A stretch of 5,804 nucleotides of DNA from Planctomycetota bacterium (GTDB taxonomy: Bacteria; Planctomycetota; Phycisphaerae; UBA1845). The translations under genes and the position numbers were made by a program. This document shows positions 1-5,632 of the stretch, in pieces. The stretch's first letter is position 1. Every line of letters starts with the position of its first letter. The notes below the pieces were generated by a model, which saw only the letters and a program-made list of their open reading frames with translations, was not told the origin of the DNA and did not search any database. The stretch covers positions 1 through 5,804 of the forward strand of contig JADFOB010000106.1 in the NCBI GenBank assembly GCA_022563055.1, written 5' to 3'.

Positions 1-1
1 T

Positions 2-133
2 CAGATCACGATGCGGCTTGCCGGCTGGGCGACGGGTCGGGAACTCGGCAGCGCGATTCTCCCCATCGGCGTGATCACCGCCATCGTCGGCGTGCCGATC
101 TTCCTGGTGCTGCTGCGCACGCGTCGTGCCTGA
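2..133 (+). CDS. FecCD-family ABC transporter permease, C-terminal fragment
   Basis: This is the last 43 codons of a gene that begins upstream of the window, read in the frame starting at base 2 and ending at a TGA. The peptide contains LPIGVITAIVGVPIFLVLL followed by a basic end (RTRRA). That matches the conserved last membrane helix of FecCD permeases, which usually read roughly LPvGvvTallGaPfFlxLLrr. Such permeases form the membrane channel of importers for ferric siderophores, haem or cobalamin, paired with a BtuD/FecE-type ATPase and a periplasmic binding protein. The substrate cannot be told from this fragment. No partner gene follows on the same strand; the next gene is over 300 bases away and unrelated, so this looks like the end of its operon. 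The family call is fairly firm, the substrate unknown. Confidence 0.82.
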   Translation, partial: QITMRLAGWATGRELGSAILPIGVITAIVGVPIFLVLLRTRRA

Positions 134-184
134 TTCCGTACCGCGACCGTTAGGGAGCGGGCGTCGGGTAGCCCATCAGAGCAT

Positions 185-280
185 TAGGTCGGGCTTCGCC
201 CGACGGAACTCGATCGTCTCGGAGAAGTTGACGGTCTCGGCGGCTAAACATAGGGGACGCGTCGAGCGAAGCCCGACCTA
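185..280. repeat. REP-like palindromes in inverted pair (REPIN-like), copy 1
   Basis: Two 21-base segments, 185-205 and 260-280, are reverse complements of each other with a single mismatch and are separated by 54 bases. Each arm is also a small hairpin. The left arm has a 7-bp stem GTCGGGC/GCCCGAC around TTC (188-204). The right arm has the same fold around GAA with one mismatched pair (261-277). No T-run follows either hairpin, so they are not ordinary intrinsic terminators. The arrangement of two head-to-head palindromes resembles the REPIN doublets mobilised by RAYT (IS200-like) transposases in other bacteria. No such transposase is in this window, so the mechanism is inference. Confidence 0.7.
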
Positions 281-305
281 CGCTAAACGCGTACGGTTCA
301 CAGAA

Positions 306-388
306 CTTGGATCCCCCGTCCTATCTGTATGAAATCGTCGGAAGACCTGGAATATCCGGGCGAGCGCTGCGAATATCGGGGGTCCAAG
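306..388 (+). repeat. Imperfect inverted repeat upstream of the DUF4097-like gene
   Basis: The 13-base arm CTTGGATCCCCCG (306-318) is complementary to CGGGGGTCCAAG (377-388) apart from one unpaired base. The loop is 58 bases. Inside it, GAATATC followed by a run of C/G appears twice, near 350 and 371. The element ends about 70 bases before the start codon at 459. It could be a leader structure or the remains of another palindromic repeat. I see no recognisable riboswitch core and no T-run. Together with the doublet at 185-280, this accounts for most of the gene-free stretch 134-458. Confidence 0.45.
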
Positions 389-458
389 CGGTGAGTCCGC
401 GTAGATGATCCGCGCGTGGTGAAGGAGCCAGTGAGGCAATAACAGGAAGGAACGGGCT

Positions 459-1406
459 ATGGTCGGTCGGAAGATCATCCTACATATCGGTTTGGCGGCT
501 GTCTGCTTTGTGGGGTTGGGTGCTCGGTGCACGGGATCAACGGTCTGGACACAGGCCACGATCGAGACGATTCCGCTGAATACGGCTTCGCTTTCCGCGC
601 TGGAAGTACGAACTCACAACGGGTCGATCACCTTCGTAGGTGGTGAGGAGAACGAACCGGTAGCCACAGTGACGAAGAAGGGCGGCGGCGCGACACTGTC
701 CGATGCGGAGGATGCTCTGGCGTCGATCGAGGTGTTCGTCGAGCCCGGTGACGCCGGCTTACAGAAGCTCGGTTGGCGATGGAAGACCACGAGGCGTTCG
801 AGCTGGAGCGCGAACGTCAGCTTTGACATCCGCGCGCCGAGGAGCCTGGATCTCACGTTCGAGACGCACAACGGAGCGATCGAAGCGCGTGGCGCAGACG
901 GCGACGTCACAACGACGACGCATAACGGTTCCGTCACCGTCACCGACGTAAGGGGTGTAGTCAAAGCCACGACGCACAACGGCTCGGTAGAGGTATCGGG
1001 CATAACCGGGGACGTACGACTGACCACCCATAACGGGGGGGTGGAGGCGGATTCGGCGGGCGGGGCGCAGTTCTGTAAAACCCACAATGGGGCGATTGTC
1101 TCGACCTACTCGGGAGATGCAATCACACTGGAAACGCACAACGGTAGCGTCAAGGCGGATGTCACCAAATGTGGACCCGTGGGTGGGTCGATCACCACCC
1201 ATAACGGATCGGTCAAACTGTTCGTCGGCGATGCCACGTCAACCACCCTAAACTGTGAGACTCACCGAGGGGCGATCAACTGCGAGCCGCCGTTGGCTGA
1301 CCGCCAAGCCTCGAAGCGCCGGTTGTCCGGCGTGCTCGGCGAGGGCGGTGCTTCGCTCGACGTCCAAACCCACAACGGAAGCATTCACATCGGCTACACT
1401 CAGTAG
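459..1406 (+). CDS. Exported DUF4097-like beta-repeat protein with THNG repeats
   Basis: This 315-residue protein starts with a signal-like segment: basic MVGRK, then a hydrophobic stretch to about residue 22. It is probably exported to the periplasm or cell surface. Cys24 follows G-A-R, which is not a good lipobox, so lipidation is doubtful. The body carries ten copies of T-H-(N/R)-G, with T at residues 52, 136, 154, 172, 190, 208, 226, 247, 268 and 304. Six consecutive copies are exactly 18 residues apart and each is followed by alternating hydrophobic and polar residues (for example THNGSVEV, THNGSVKA). This is the pattern of DUF4097-type right-handed beta-solenoid or putative adhesin domains, whose biochemical role is unknown. 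The ninth copy reads THRG. Additional cysteines lie at 206, 238, 266 and 275. The start is supported by an AGGAAGG ribosome-binding site at 444-450, eight bases upstream. It appears to be a single-gene unit flanked on both sides by palindromic repeats. The fold family is fairly sure; the function is not known. Confidence 0.8.
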   Translation: MVGRKIILHIGLAAVCFVGLGARCTGSTVWTQATIETIPLNTASLSALEVRTHNGSITFVGGEENEPVATVTKKGGGATLSDAEDALASIEVFVEPGDAGLQKLGWRWKTTRRSSWSANVSFDIRAPRSLDLTFETHNGAIEARGADGDVTTTTHNGSVTVTDVRGVVKATTHNGSVEVSGITGDVRLTTHNGGVEADSAGGAQFCKTHNGAIVSTYSGDAITLETHNGSVKADVTKCGPVGGSITTHNGSVKLFVGDATSTTLNCETHRGAINCEPPLADRQASKRRLSGVLGEGGASLDVQTHNGSIHIGYTQ

Positions 1407-1558
1407 GAACCCTAACAATCCCTTGCAGAATGTAGCGTCCGCTCCATGACAGCCGCCTCGGCAAGAACGCAACCCAACCTCGCTTGTTCCGGGGGCGTTG
1501 CCGCCGGATTGGCGGGCTTGGTCCCAAGTGTGTATGCTCCCAGCCGCATCGTGGTTCT

Positions 1559-1622
1559 GTAGGCCAGGTTGAAGACCTGGCGGACGAGTCCACGGTGCTG
1601 TCAGGTTGTCAACCTGACCTAC
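1559..1622. repeat. REP-like palindromes in inverted pair (REPIN-like), copy 2
   Basis: The 23-base segments 1559-1581 and 1600-1622 are reverse complements with four mismatches, separated by 18 bases. Each arm folds alone. The left has a 7-bp stem GCCAGGT/ACCTGGC (1563-1581). The right has an 8-bp stem GTCAGGTT/AACCTGAC around GTC (1600-1618). The right arm ends in GACCTACGCT, the same ten bases that end the right arm of the doublet at 185-280, although the stem sequences differ. This suggests related repeat subfamilies. It is the only recognisable structure in the gene-free stretch 1407-1707. The rest of that stretch shows no convincing gene, RNA or terminator. Confidence 0.68.
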
Positions 1623-1707
1623 GCTTGCATGGCGCGGCCTTCGGGCAGAGTGGAAGCAACCCGATCGCGCGGATAATCGAGAGAACCAAGCACCGGAATC
1701 TTGCCTT

Positions 1708-2880
1708 ATGAAAATCGGTGTTCCCAAAGAAACGTTTCCCTCCGAGCGTCGAGTCGCTCTGATACCGGACACAGCCTCCCTTCTTGTCAAAGGCGGGCAT
1801 GAGGTCTTGGTGGAAACCGGCGCCGGCGATGAGGCCGGCGTGACGGACGCCGCCTACACGGACAAAGGCGTCCGGATGGTGGCGGATCGTGCGGAGCTGT
1901 TCCGATCAGCCGACGTGATTCTCCAAGTCCGCGGCCTCGGTGCCAACCCGCAGGCGGGCAAGGCGGACCTCGAACTCATGCAGCCGGGCCAGACGGTCAT
2001 CGCGATGTTCGATCCGCTCTCGTCGCCTGAGGCTGTGAGGGAATTGGCATCACACAAGGTCATGGCATTCTCGCTGGAGCTGATGCCGCGCATCACGCGG
2101 GCGCAGAGCATGGACGTCCTGTCGTCCATGGCGACCGTCTCGGGCTACAAGGCGGTTCTACTGGCGGCCTACACCGCGCCTCGCATGTTTCCCATGTTCA
2201 TGACGGCGGCGGGAACGATCACACCGGCCCATGTGCTCATCATCGGCGCGGGTGTAGCCGGTCTCCAGGCGATTTCAACCGCCCGCCGGCTCGGTGCGGT
2301 GGTCCACGCCTACGACGTTCGGGCAGCCGTCAAAGAGCAGATAGAAAGCCTGGGCGCCAAGTTCGTCGAGATGGATCTGGAAGCCGGCGATGCCGAGGAC
2401 AAGGGCGGCTATGCCAAGGACATGGGTGACGAGTTCCTTCGCAAGCAGCGCGAACTTATGACCCGCGTCGTAGCCCAGAGCCATGTGGTGATCACGACGG
2501 CTGCCATTCCTGGAAAGAAATCACCAGTCATTGTCACGGGCGAGATGGTTAAGGGTATGATGCCCGGTTCGATCATCGTCGACCTGGCCGCCGAGCGCGG
2601 GGGCAACTGCGAACTCACCAAAGCGGATGAGACGGTCTGTATCGGCGGCGTGACGATTCTTGGACCGACCAACTTGGCCAGCACGGTTCCGTTCCACGCC
2701 AGCCAGATGTACGGCAAGAACTGCGTCACGTTCCTCAAGGAGCTGACCAAGGACGGCAAGATCGAGCTTGACATGGAAAACGAGGTTCACCGTGATACGC
2801 TGCTGACGCGCGACGGTGAGGTCGTTAACGCGCGGATCAAGGAGCTGCTCGGTATCGGCGCCGAGGCGCCTCCTGAGTGA
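1708..2880 (+). CDS. pntAA: NAD(P) transhydrogenase subunit alpha part 1 (NAD(H)-binding domain I)
   Basis: This 390-residue soluble protein is domain I of the proton-translocating transhydrogenase, which binds NAD(H) and exchanges hydride with NADP(H) bound to PntB. Its length fits the separate alpha-1 subunit of three-gene bacterial systems. The N-terminus MKIGVPKE...ERRVALIPDT is the usual start of the AlaDH/PNT family. The conserved loop MPRITRAQSMD provides Arg128, Gln133, Asp136 and Ser139, which match by spacing the active-site loop described in Rhodospirillum rubrum. The Rossmann motif GAGVAG lies at 180-185, followed by the acidic residue of AYDVR (Asp203) typical of NAD-binding forms. 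The mobile loop GGYA is at 233-236, and VDLAAERGGN and the SQMYGKN segment are also present. The start gives a correct family N-terminus, although the upstream sequence has no clear Shine-Dalgarno. It is the first of three co-directional pnt genes; the gap to pntAB is 132 bases and contains a palindromic element. Confidence 0.97.
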   Translation: MKIGVPKETFPSERRVALIPDTASLLVKGGHEVLVETGAGDEAGVTDAAYTDKGVRMVADRAELFRSADVILQVRGLGANPQAGKADLELMQPGQTVIAMFDPLSSPEAVRELASHKVMAFSLELMPRITRAQSMDVLSSMATVSGYKAVLLAAYTAPRMFPMFMTAAGTITPAHVLIIGAGVAGLQAISTARRLGAVVHAYDVRAAVKEQIESLGAKFVEMDLEAGDAEDKGGYAKDMGDEFLRKQRELMTRVVAQSHVVITTAAIPGKKSPVIVTGEMVKGMMPGSIIVDLAAERGGNCELTKADETVCIGGVTILGPTNLASTVPFHASQMYGKNCVTFLKELTKDGKIELDMENEVHRDTLLTRDGEVVNARIKELLGIGAEAPPE

Positions 2881-2912
2881 ACAACCGTGCGCGTTTACGC
2901 GCCATTCTTTCG

Positions 2913-2965
2913 GAGCCGGGAGCGCAAGCGACCGGTGGTCAACCCCGCGCTAGCGCTTGGGGCTC
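2913..2965. repeat. Palindromic intergenic element between pntAA and pntAB
   Basis: The 18-base segments 2913-2930 and 2948-2965 are inverted copies matching at 14 of 18 positions, separated by 17 bases. The left half reads GAGCCGGGAGCGCAAGCG and the right half CGCTAGCGCTTGGGGCTC. The sequence is of the GAGCC...GAGCGCAAGCGACCGGTGGTC kind that I associate with dispersed repeats in planctomycete genomes; this is recollection, not a search. It differs from the GTCGGGC-type palindromes elsewhere in the window. Within a pnt transcript it would form a large hairpin with no T-run, so it might stabilise the upstream message or change the ratio of subunits rather than terminate. Confidence 0.5.
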
Positions 2966-3012
2966 GGATTAGTGGCGCGGCACTGTGCACGGTGATTTAG
3001 AAGGATGACACG

Positions 3013-3297
3013 ATGGAAGCAGAGCTAGTCGGATTGCTGACGATCTTCGTCCTCGCGATCTTCGTGGGGTTCGAGATCATCACCAAAGTACCGCCAACCC
3101 TGCATACGCCGCTGATGTCGGGATCCAACGCAATCTCGGGGATCACGGTGGTCGGTGCGCTGGTGGCAGCCGGGGCAGGTGCGGACGGTTGGTCCACGGC
3201 TCTAGGTTTTGGTGCGGTGGTGTTGGCGACCGTCAACGCGGTCGGCGGCTTCCTGGTCTCCCACCGAATGCTCGCCATGTTCCGCAAAAAGGGCTGA
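3013..3297 (+). CDS. pntAB: NAD(P) transhydrogenase subunit alpha part 2 (membrane domain IIA)
   Basis: This 94-residue membrane protein is the alpha-2 subunit, contributing about three helices (near residues 5-21, 34-54 and 60-82) to the proton path. It carries the highly conserved segment VPPTLHTPLMSGSNAISGI (26-44), which identifies the family. The length is normal for the separate subunit. The start is supported by AGAAGGA at 2999-3005, seven bases upstream. It ends 20 bases before the pntB start, so translation of the two is probably coupled. Residue 42, which is His in Thermus thermophilus (NFIHG) by my recollection, is Ser here (NAISG), as in E. coli. The last four codons and stop lie in a short tandem duplication. 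A long open frame on the opposite strand across this gene is a codon-bias shadow. Confidence 0.95.
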   Translation: MEAELVGLLTIFVLAIFVGFEIITKVPPTLHTPLMSGSNAISGITVVGALVAAGAGADGWSTALGFGAVVLATVNAVGGFLVSHRMLAMFRKKG

Positions 3298-3317
3298 CTC
3301 CCCAAAGGGCTGACTCC
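3288..3317 (+). repeat. 16-bp tandem duplication at the pntAB/pntB junction
   Basis: The 14 bases AAAGGGCTGACTCC occur at 3288-3301 and again at 3304-3317, an offset of 16 bases. The first copy contains the last codons and the TGA stop of pntAB. The second copy is entirely intergenic and ends directly before the GTG start of pntB. Its AAAGGG (3304-3309), eight bases before that GTG, is the best available ribosome-binding site. The identity of the copies suggests a recent slippage event. Confidence 0.85.
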
Positions 3318-4790
3318 GTGGACGAAGCAACGGTTAAGATCATTCAGAACATCGCCTACCTGGTGGCGTCGGTGCTCTTCATCCTCGGATTGAAAGGGCT
3401 GACGCATCCGCGCACCGCCGTGCGCGGCAACCTGACCGGCTCGGTGGCCATGCTGCTGGCGGTGGTGGCTACGCTGTGGGGCGCCGACATCATCTCGTGG
3501 GGCTGGATCATCGCGGGACTGATCATCGGCTCCGCCGTCGGCACGGTACTGGCTCTCAAGGTGCCTATGACCGGCATGCCGCAGATGGTCGGTCTGTTCA
3601 ACGGGTTCGGTGGAGCCGCGTCGTTCCTCGTCGCCGGTGGCGAGTTGATCATGTCCATCAGCCCCGCGGAGCCGGTGACGCAAGTGGCTCAGACCGCCGG
3701 GCTGGTCGGCAGTCACGGCCCCAATCTGCAATTCCTGGTCGCCATCGCCCTGTCCGGGGTGATCGGATCGGTGACGCTGTTTGGAAGCCTGGTCGCCGCC
3801 GGCAAGCTCAAGGAGATTACCTTTACCTTCGGCGGAAAGAAGTACTGGCTGAGCGATTCGATCCAGCTTCCCGCTCGGCACCTCATAAACGGCATCGTCT
3901 TCATCGCTTGCATGGCGATGTGCTACCTGGTGGTTCGGCATCCGGACACAGCCGTCTGGTACGTTCTGCTCGTTGCGGTGGCGGCTGTGCTGGGCGTTCT
4001 GATTACGATACCCATCGGCGGCGCGGACATGCCGGTGGTGATAGCACTGCTGAACTCCTACTCGGGTCTGGCTGCCTGTGCGACGGGTTTTGTCATCAAC
4101 AACAACGTGTTGATCATTGCCGGCTCGCTCGTTGGTGCATCGGGTCTGATCCTCACCAAGATCATGTGCAAAGCCATGAACCGCTCGCTGGTCAATGTCA
4201 TATTTGCGACATTCGGTCCCAGCTCGGAGGGTCCTTCCGCCGACGACGTCTACGAAGGCAAGATCAAGGTGACCTCCGCCGACGAGATCGCCATGCTCAT
4301 GGACGGTGTGCAGCGTGTGGTGATTGTGCCCGGTTACGGTATGGCTGTCTCGCAGGCGCAGCACGCGGTGCGAGACTTCGCCAACCTGCTCGAATCGCGC
4401 GGGGCCGAGGTCGAGTTCGCGATCCATCCGGTTGCCGGCCGCATGCCGGGACATATGAACGTCCTGCTGGCTGAAGCCGACGTTTCCTATGACAAGCTTA
4501 AGGAGATGGACGAGATCAACTCGACGCTCGACACGGTGGACGTCGCCATCGTCGTCGGCGCCAACGACGTGGTCAATCCGGTAGCCCGCACCGATCCCTC
4601 TTCTCCCATTGCCGGAATGCCGATCATTGATGTGGACAAGTGTCGCACGGTCATCGTGATCAAGCGCAGTCTAAGCCCCGGCTTCGCCGGTATCCCCAAT
4701 CCCCTTTTCGCCCTCGACAACACGTTAATGTTCTTCAGCGACGCCAAGAAAGCCTTCACGGAACTAATCGCCGCCGTGAAGGAGAATTAG
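3318..4790 (+). CDS. pntB: NAD(P) transhydrogenase subunit beta (membrane domain IIB plus NADP(H)-binding domain III)
   Basis: This 490-residue integral membrane protein completes the transhydrogenase, which uses inward proton flow to reduce NADP with NADH. I chose GTG at 3318 because the following NIAYLVASVLFILGLKGL aligns with the E. coli PntB N-terminus. The same frame is open further upstream, but that part overlaps pntAB and looks nothing like the family. About nine helices span residues 8-283. Conserved points recalled from E. coli are Ser139 (Ser157 here), Asp213 in GGADMPVV (Asp237) and Asn222 in LNSYSG (Asn246). The C-terminal domain III has the NADP-binding GYGMAVSQAQ (339-348), HPVAGRMPGHMNVLLAEA, GANDVVNP (414-421) and KRSLSPGFAGIPNPLF. 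E. coli His91 aligns with Asn95 here. The protein is slightly longer than the 462 residues of E. coli, mainly from a loop near 112-137. It converges on the next gene with a 4-base overlap. Confidence 0.97.
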   Translation: MDEATVKIIQNIAYLVASVLFILGLKGLTHPRTAVRGNLTGSVAMLLAVVATLWGADIISWGWIIAGLIIGSAVGTVLALKVPMTGMPQMVGLFNGFGGAASFLVAGGELIMSISPAEPVTQVAQTAGLVGSHGPNLQFLVAIALSGVIGSVTLFGSLVAAGKLKEITFTFGGKKYWLSDSIQLPARHLINGIVFIACMAMCYLVVRHPDTAVWYVLLVAVAAVLGVLITIPIGGADMPVVIALLNSYSGLAACATGFVINNNVLIIAGSLVGASGLILTKIMCKAMNRSLVNVIFATFGPSSEGPSADDVYEGKIKVTSADEIAMLMDGVQRVVIVPGYGMAVSQAQHAVRDFANLLESRGAEVEFAIHPVAGRMPGHMNVLLAEADVSYDKLKEMDEINSTLDTVDVAIVVGANDVVNPVARTDPSSPIAGMPIIDVDKCRTVIVIKRSLSPGFAGIPNPLFALDNTLMFFSDAKKAFTELIAAVKEN

Positions 4791-5560
4791 AGAACCTTCT
4801 GCCTGTTTTGTTCAATAGTTAGCCCGCACTCCGTGCAAAAGCCGCTGACGTTGCCGGTGAGATTGTATCCGCACCCGTTGCACAACTCCGGATTGACTAT
4901 GCGCTCGACGTCTTCGCTCTTCGCGCCCATAAATCCCACGCGGACCCCTGCACGCTTTAACGTCCGCGTGGCGCTCATGTTAACGAGCAGCAGCAGGAGC
5001 AGGTTCGCGCAGGGCGCTAACATCAGGATTCCGCAAACGATGATCATGAGCACGTGGTTGCCCTGGGCGGCGAGGAGTAGGACGACGCAAACCGCCATGC
5101 AGACGTAAACTCCCAAGTAGATCAAGCCCAGAACGATTGGGAAAATGAGCCCGACCGGGAGAAGAGAGGCCGCCATGGGAAACACGAACTGCGCGAACAG
5201 TCCCAGCAGTATTAGCCAAACCATGCGGCGCTGAGCCTTGGCGAGCTTACGGATGTTCGGTTGCCGTTTTTTTCTTGTGCGCCGATCCGAAGGTCTTGGA
5301 GCCGCTCCCTGCGATCCAACCGCCGGTGGCGTTGTTCCCGCCGCTCGTGGGTTTGTTCCAGCCGCACCCATCGCCGTCTCGTCCTCCCCGACTGGCGCGG
5401 GCGCTCTGCTCGCTCGCCAAGGCTCGACCTTCGACTTGCAGCCGGGACACACGACAACACTCTGAAGGTGTTCCGGCGCGACCCGCATGGCCGCACCGCA
5501 ATGCTGACAACAGATGGTCACGGGACCAAGCCCTGGGGTTGGATCGGATGAATCGCTCAT
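4787..5560 (-). CDS. Membrane protein with zinc ribbons at both ends
   Basis: I do not recognise a named family, but this 257-residue protein has a clear layout. An N-terminal zinc ribbon has Cys18-x2-Cys21 and Cys38-x2-Cys41, with an extra Cys17. A Pro/Ala/Gly-rich linker (about 50-90) leads into a basic stretch (92-112, DRRTRKKRQ...). Hydrophobic segments follow at about 113-131, 134-165 and 169-194. A second zinc ribbon, Cys227-x2-Cys230 and Cys242-x2-Cys245, sits in the C-terminal tail as CNGCGYNLTG...CTECG. The latter resembles the CxxCGYdLxG...CPxCG ribbon common in planctomycete hypothetical proteins. With three helices the two ribbons would lie on opposite sides of the membrane unless one hydrophobic segment is re-entrant or counts twice; the topology is uncertain. 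The ATG at 5558-5560 gives the complete first ribbon; no strong ribosome-binding site precedes it. An A7 run (minus strand, 5267-5273) sits in the linker. A metal-sensing or scaffolding role is only a guess. Confidence 0.8.
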   Translation of the reverse strand: MSDSSDPTPGLGPVTICCQHCGAAMRVAPEHLQSVVVCPGCKSKVEPWRASRAPAPVGEDETAMGAAGTNPRAAGTTPPAVGSQGAAPRPSDRRTRKKRQPNIRKLAKAQRRMVWLILLGLFAQFVFPMAASLLPVGLIFPIVLGLIYLGVYVCMAVCVVLLLAAQGNHVLMIIVCGILMLAPCANLLLLLLVNMSATRTLKRAGVRVGFMGAKSEDVERIVNPELCNGCGYNLTGNVSGFCTECGLTIEQNRQKVL

Positions 5561-5607
5561 GGGATTGCCCCCGTAGATACCATGAACCGTTACTCCCCAG
5601 ATGTCCA

Positions 5608-5630
5608 GTCGGGCAGAGCCCGACCTACGT
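5608..5630. repeat. Single REP-like palindrome
   Basis: A perfect 7-bp stem, GTCGGGC (5608-5614) and GCCCGAC (5618-5624), surrounds AGA and is followed by CTACG. It has the same stem as the arms of the doublet at 185-280 and the same CCCGACCTACG right end, so it belongs to the same repeat type. Here only one arm is present. On the minus strand it lies a few bases after the stop of the PIN-like gene and about 50 bases before the zinc-ribbon gene. It lacks a following T-run, so it is not a standard terminator. Confidence 0.6.
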
Positions 5631-5632
5631 GA

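Noticed and set aside
188..204. Hairpin after the FecCD gene as an intrinsic terminator
   Set aside because: The stem is GC-rich but no run of T follows on either strand, and the same sequence recurs at unrelated sites as a dispersed repeat.
228..256. TTGACG at 228-233 as a -35 box
   Set aside because: No plausible -10 is found at proper spacing; the TAGGGG there is poor, and the site lies in the spacer of a repeat doublet.
531..533. Cys24 of the DUF4097-like protein as a lipoprotein site
   Set aside because: The preceding residues are G-A-R. A lipobox needs a small residue before the Cys, and Arg there is not acceptable.
759..1202. Minus-strand open frames across the THNG-repeat gene
   Set aside because: The plus frame has a ribosome-binding site, a signal-like N-terminus and a regular protein repeat. 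The opposite frames simply mirror that repeat.
1412..1549. Short minus-strand open frame of about 45 codons between the repeat gene and pntAA
   Set aside because: No ribosome-binding site, no recognisable motif and a biased Ala/Pro/Arg composition; there is nothing to support translation.
1649..1677. Possible sigma-70 promoter before pntAA with GATAAT at 1672-1677
   Set aside because: The -10 is close to consensus and well placed, but no -35 of reasonable match lies 16-18 bases upstream, so a single hexamer is not enough.
2997..4454. 485-codon open frame on the minus strand across pntAB and pntB
   Set aside because: It lies opposite two unmistakable genes. Its peptide is rich in His, Arg, Asp and Gln with no domain pattern, as expected from the complement of GC-rich coding sequence.
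3476..4474. 332-codon open frame on the plus strand inside pntB in another frame
   Set aside because: The translation is Arg/Gly/His-rich low-complexity sequence, and the pntB frame has family motifs throughout the same span.
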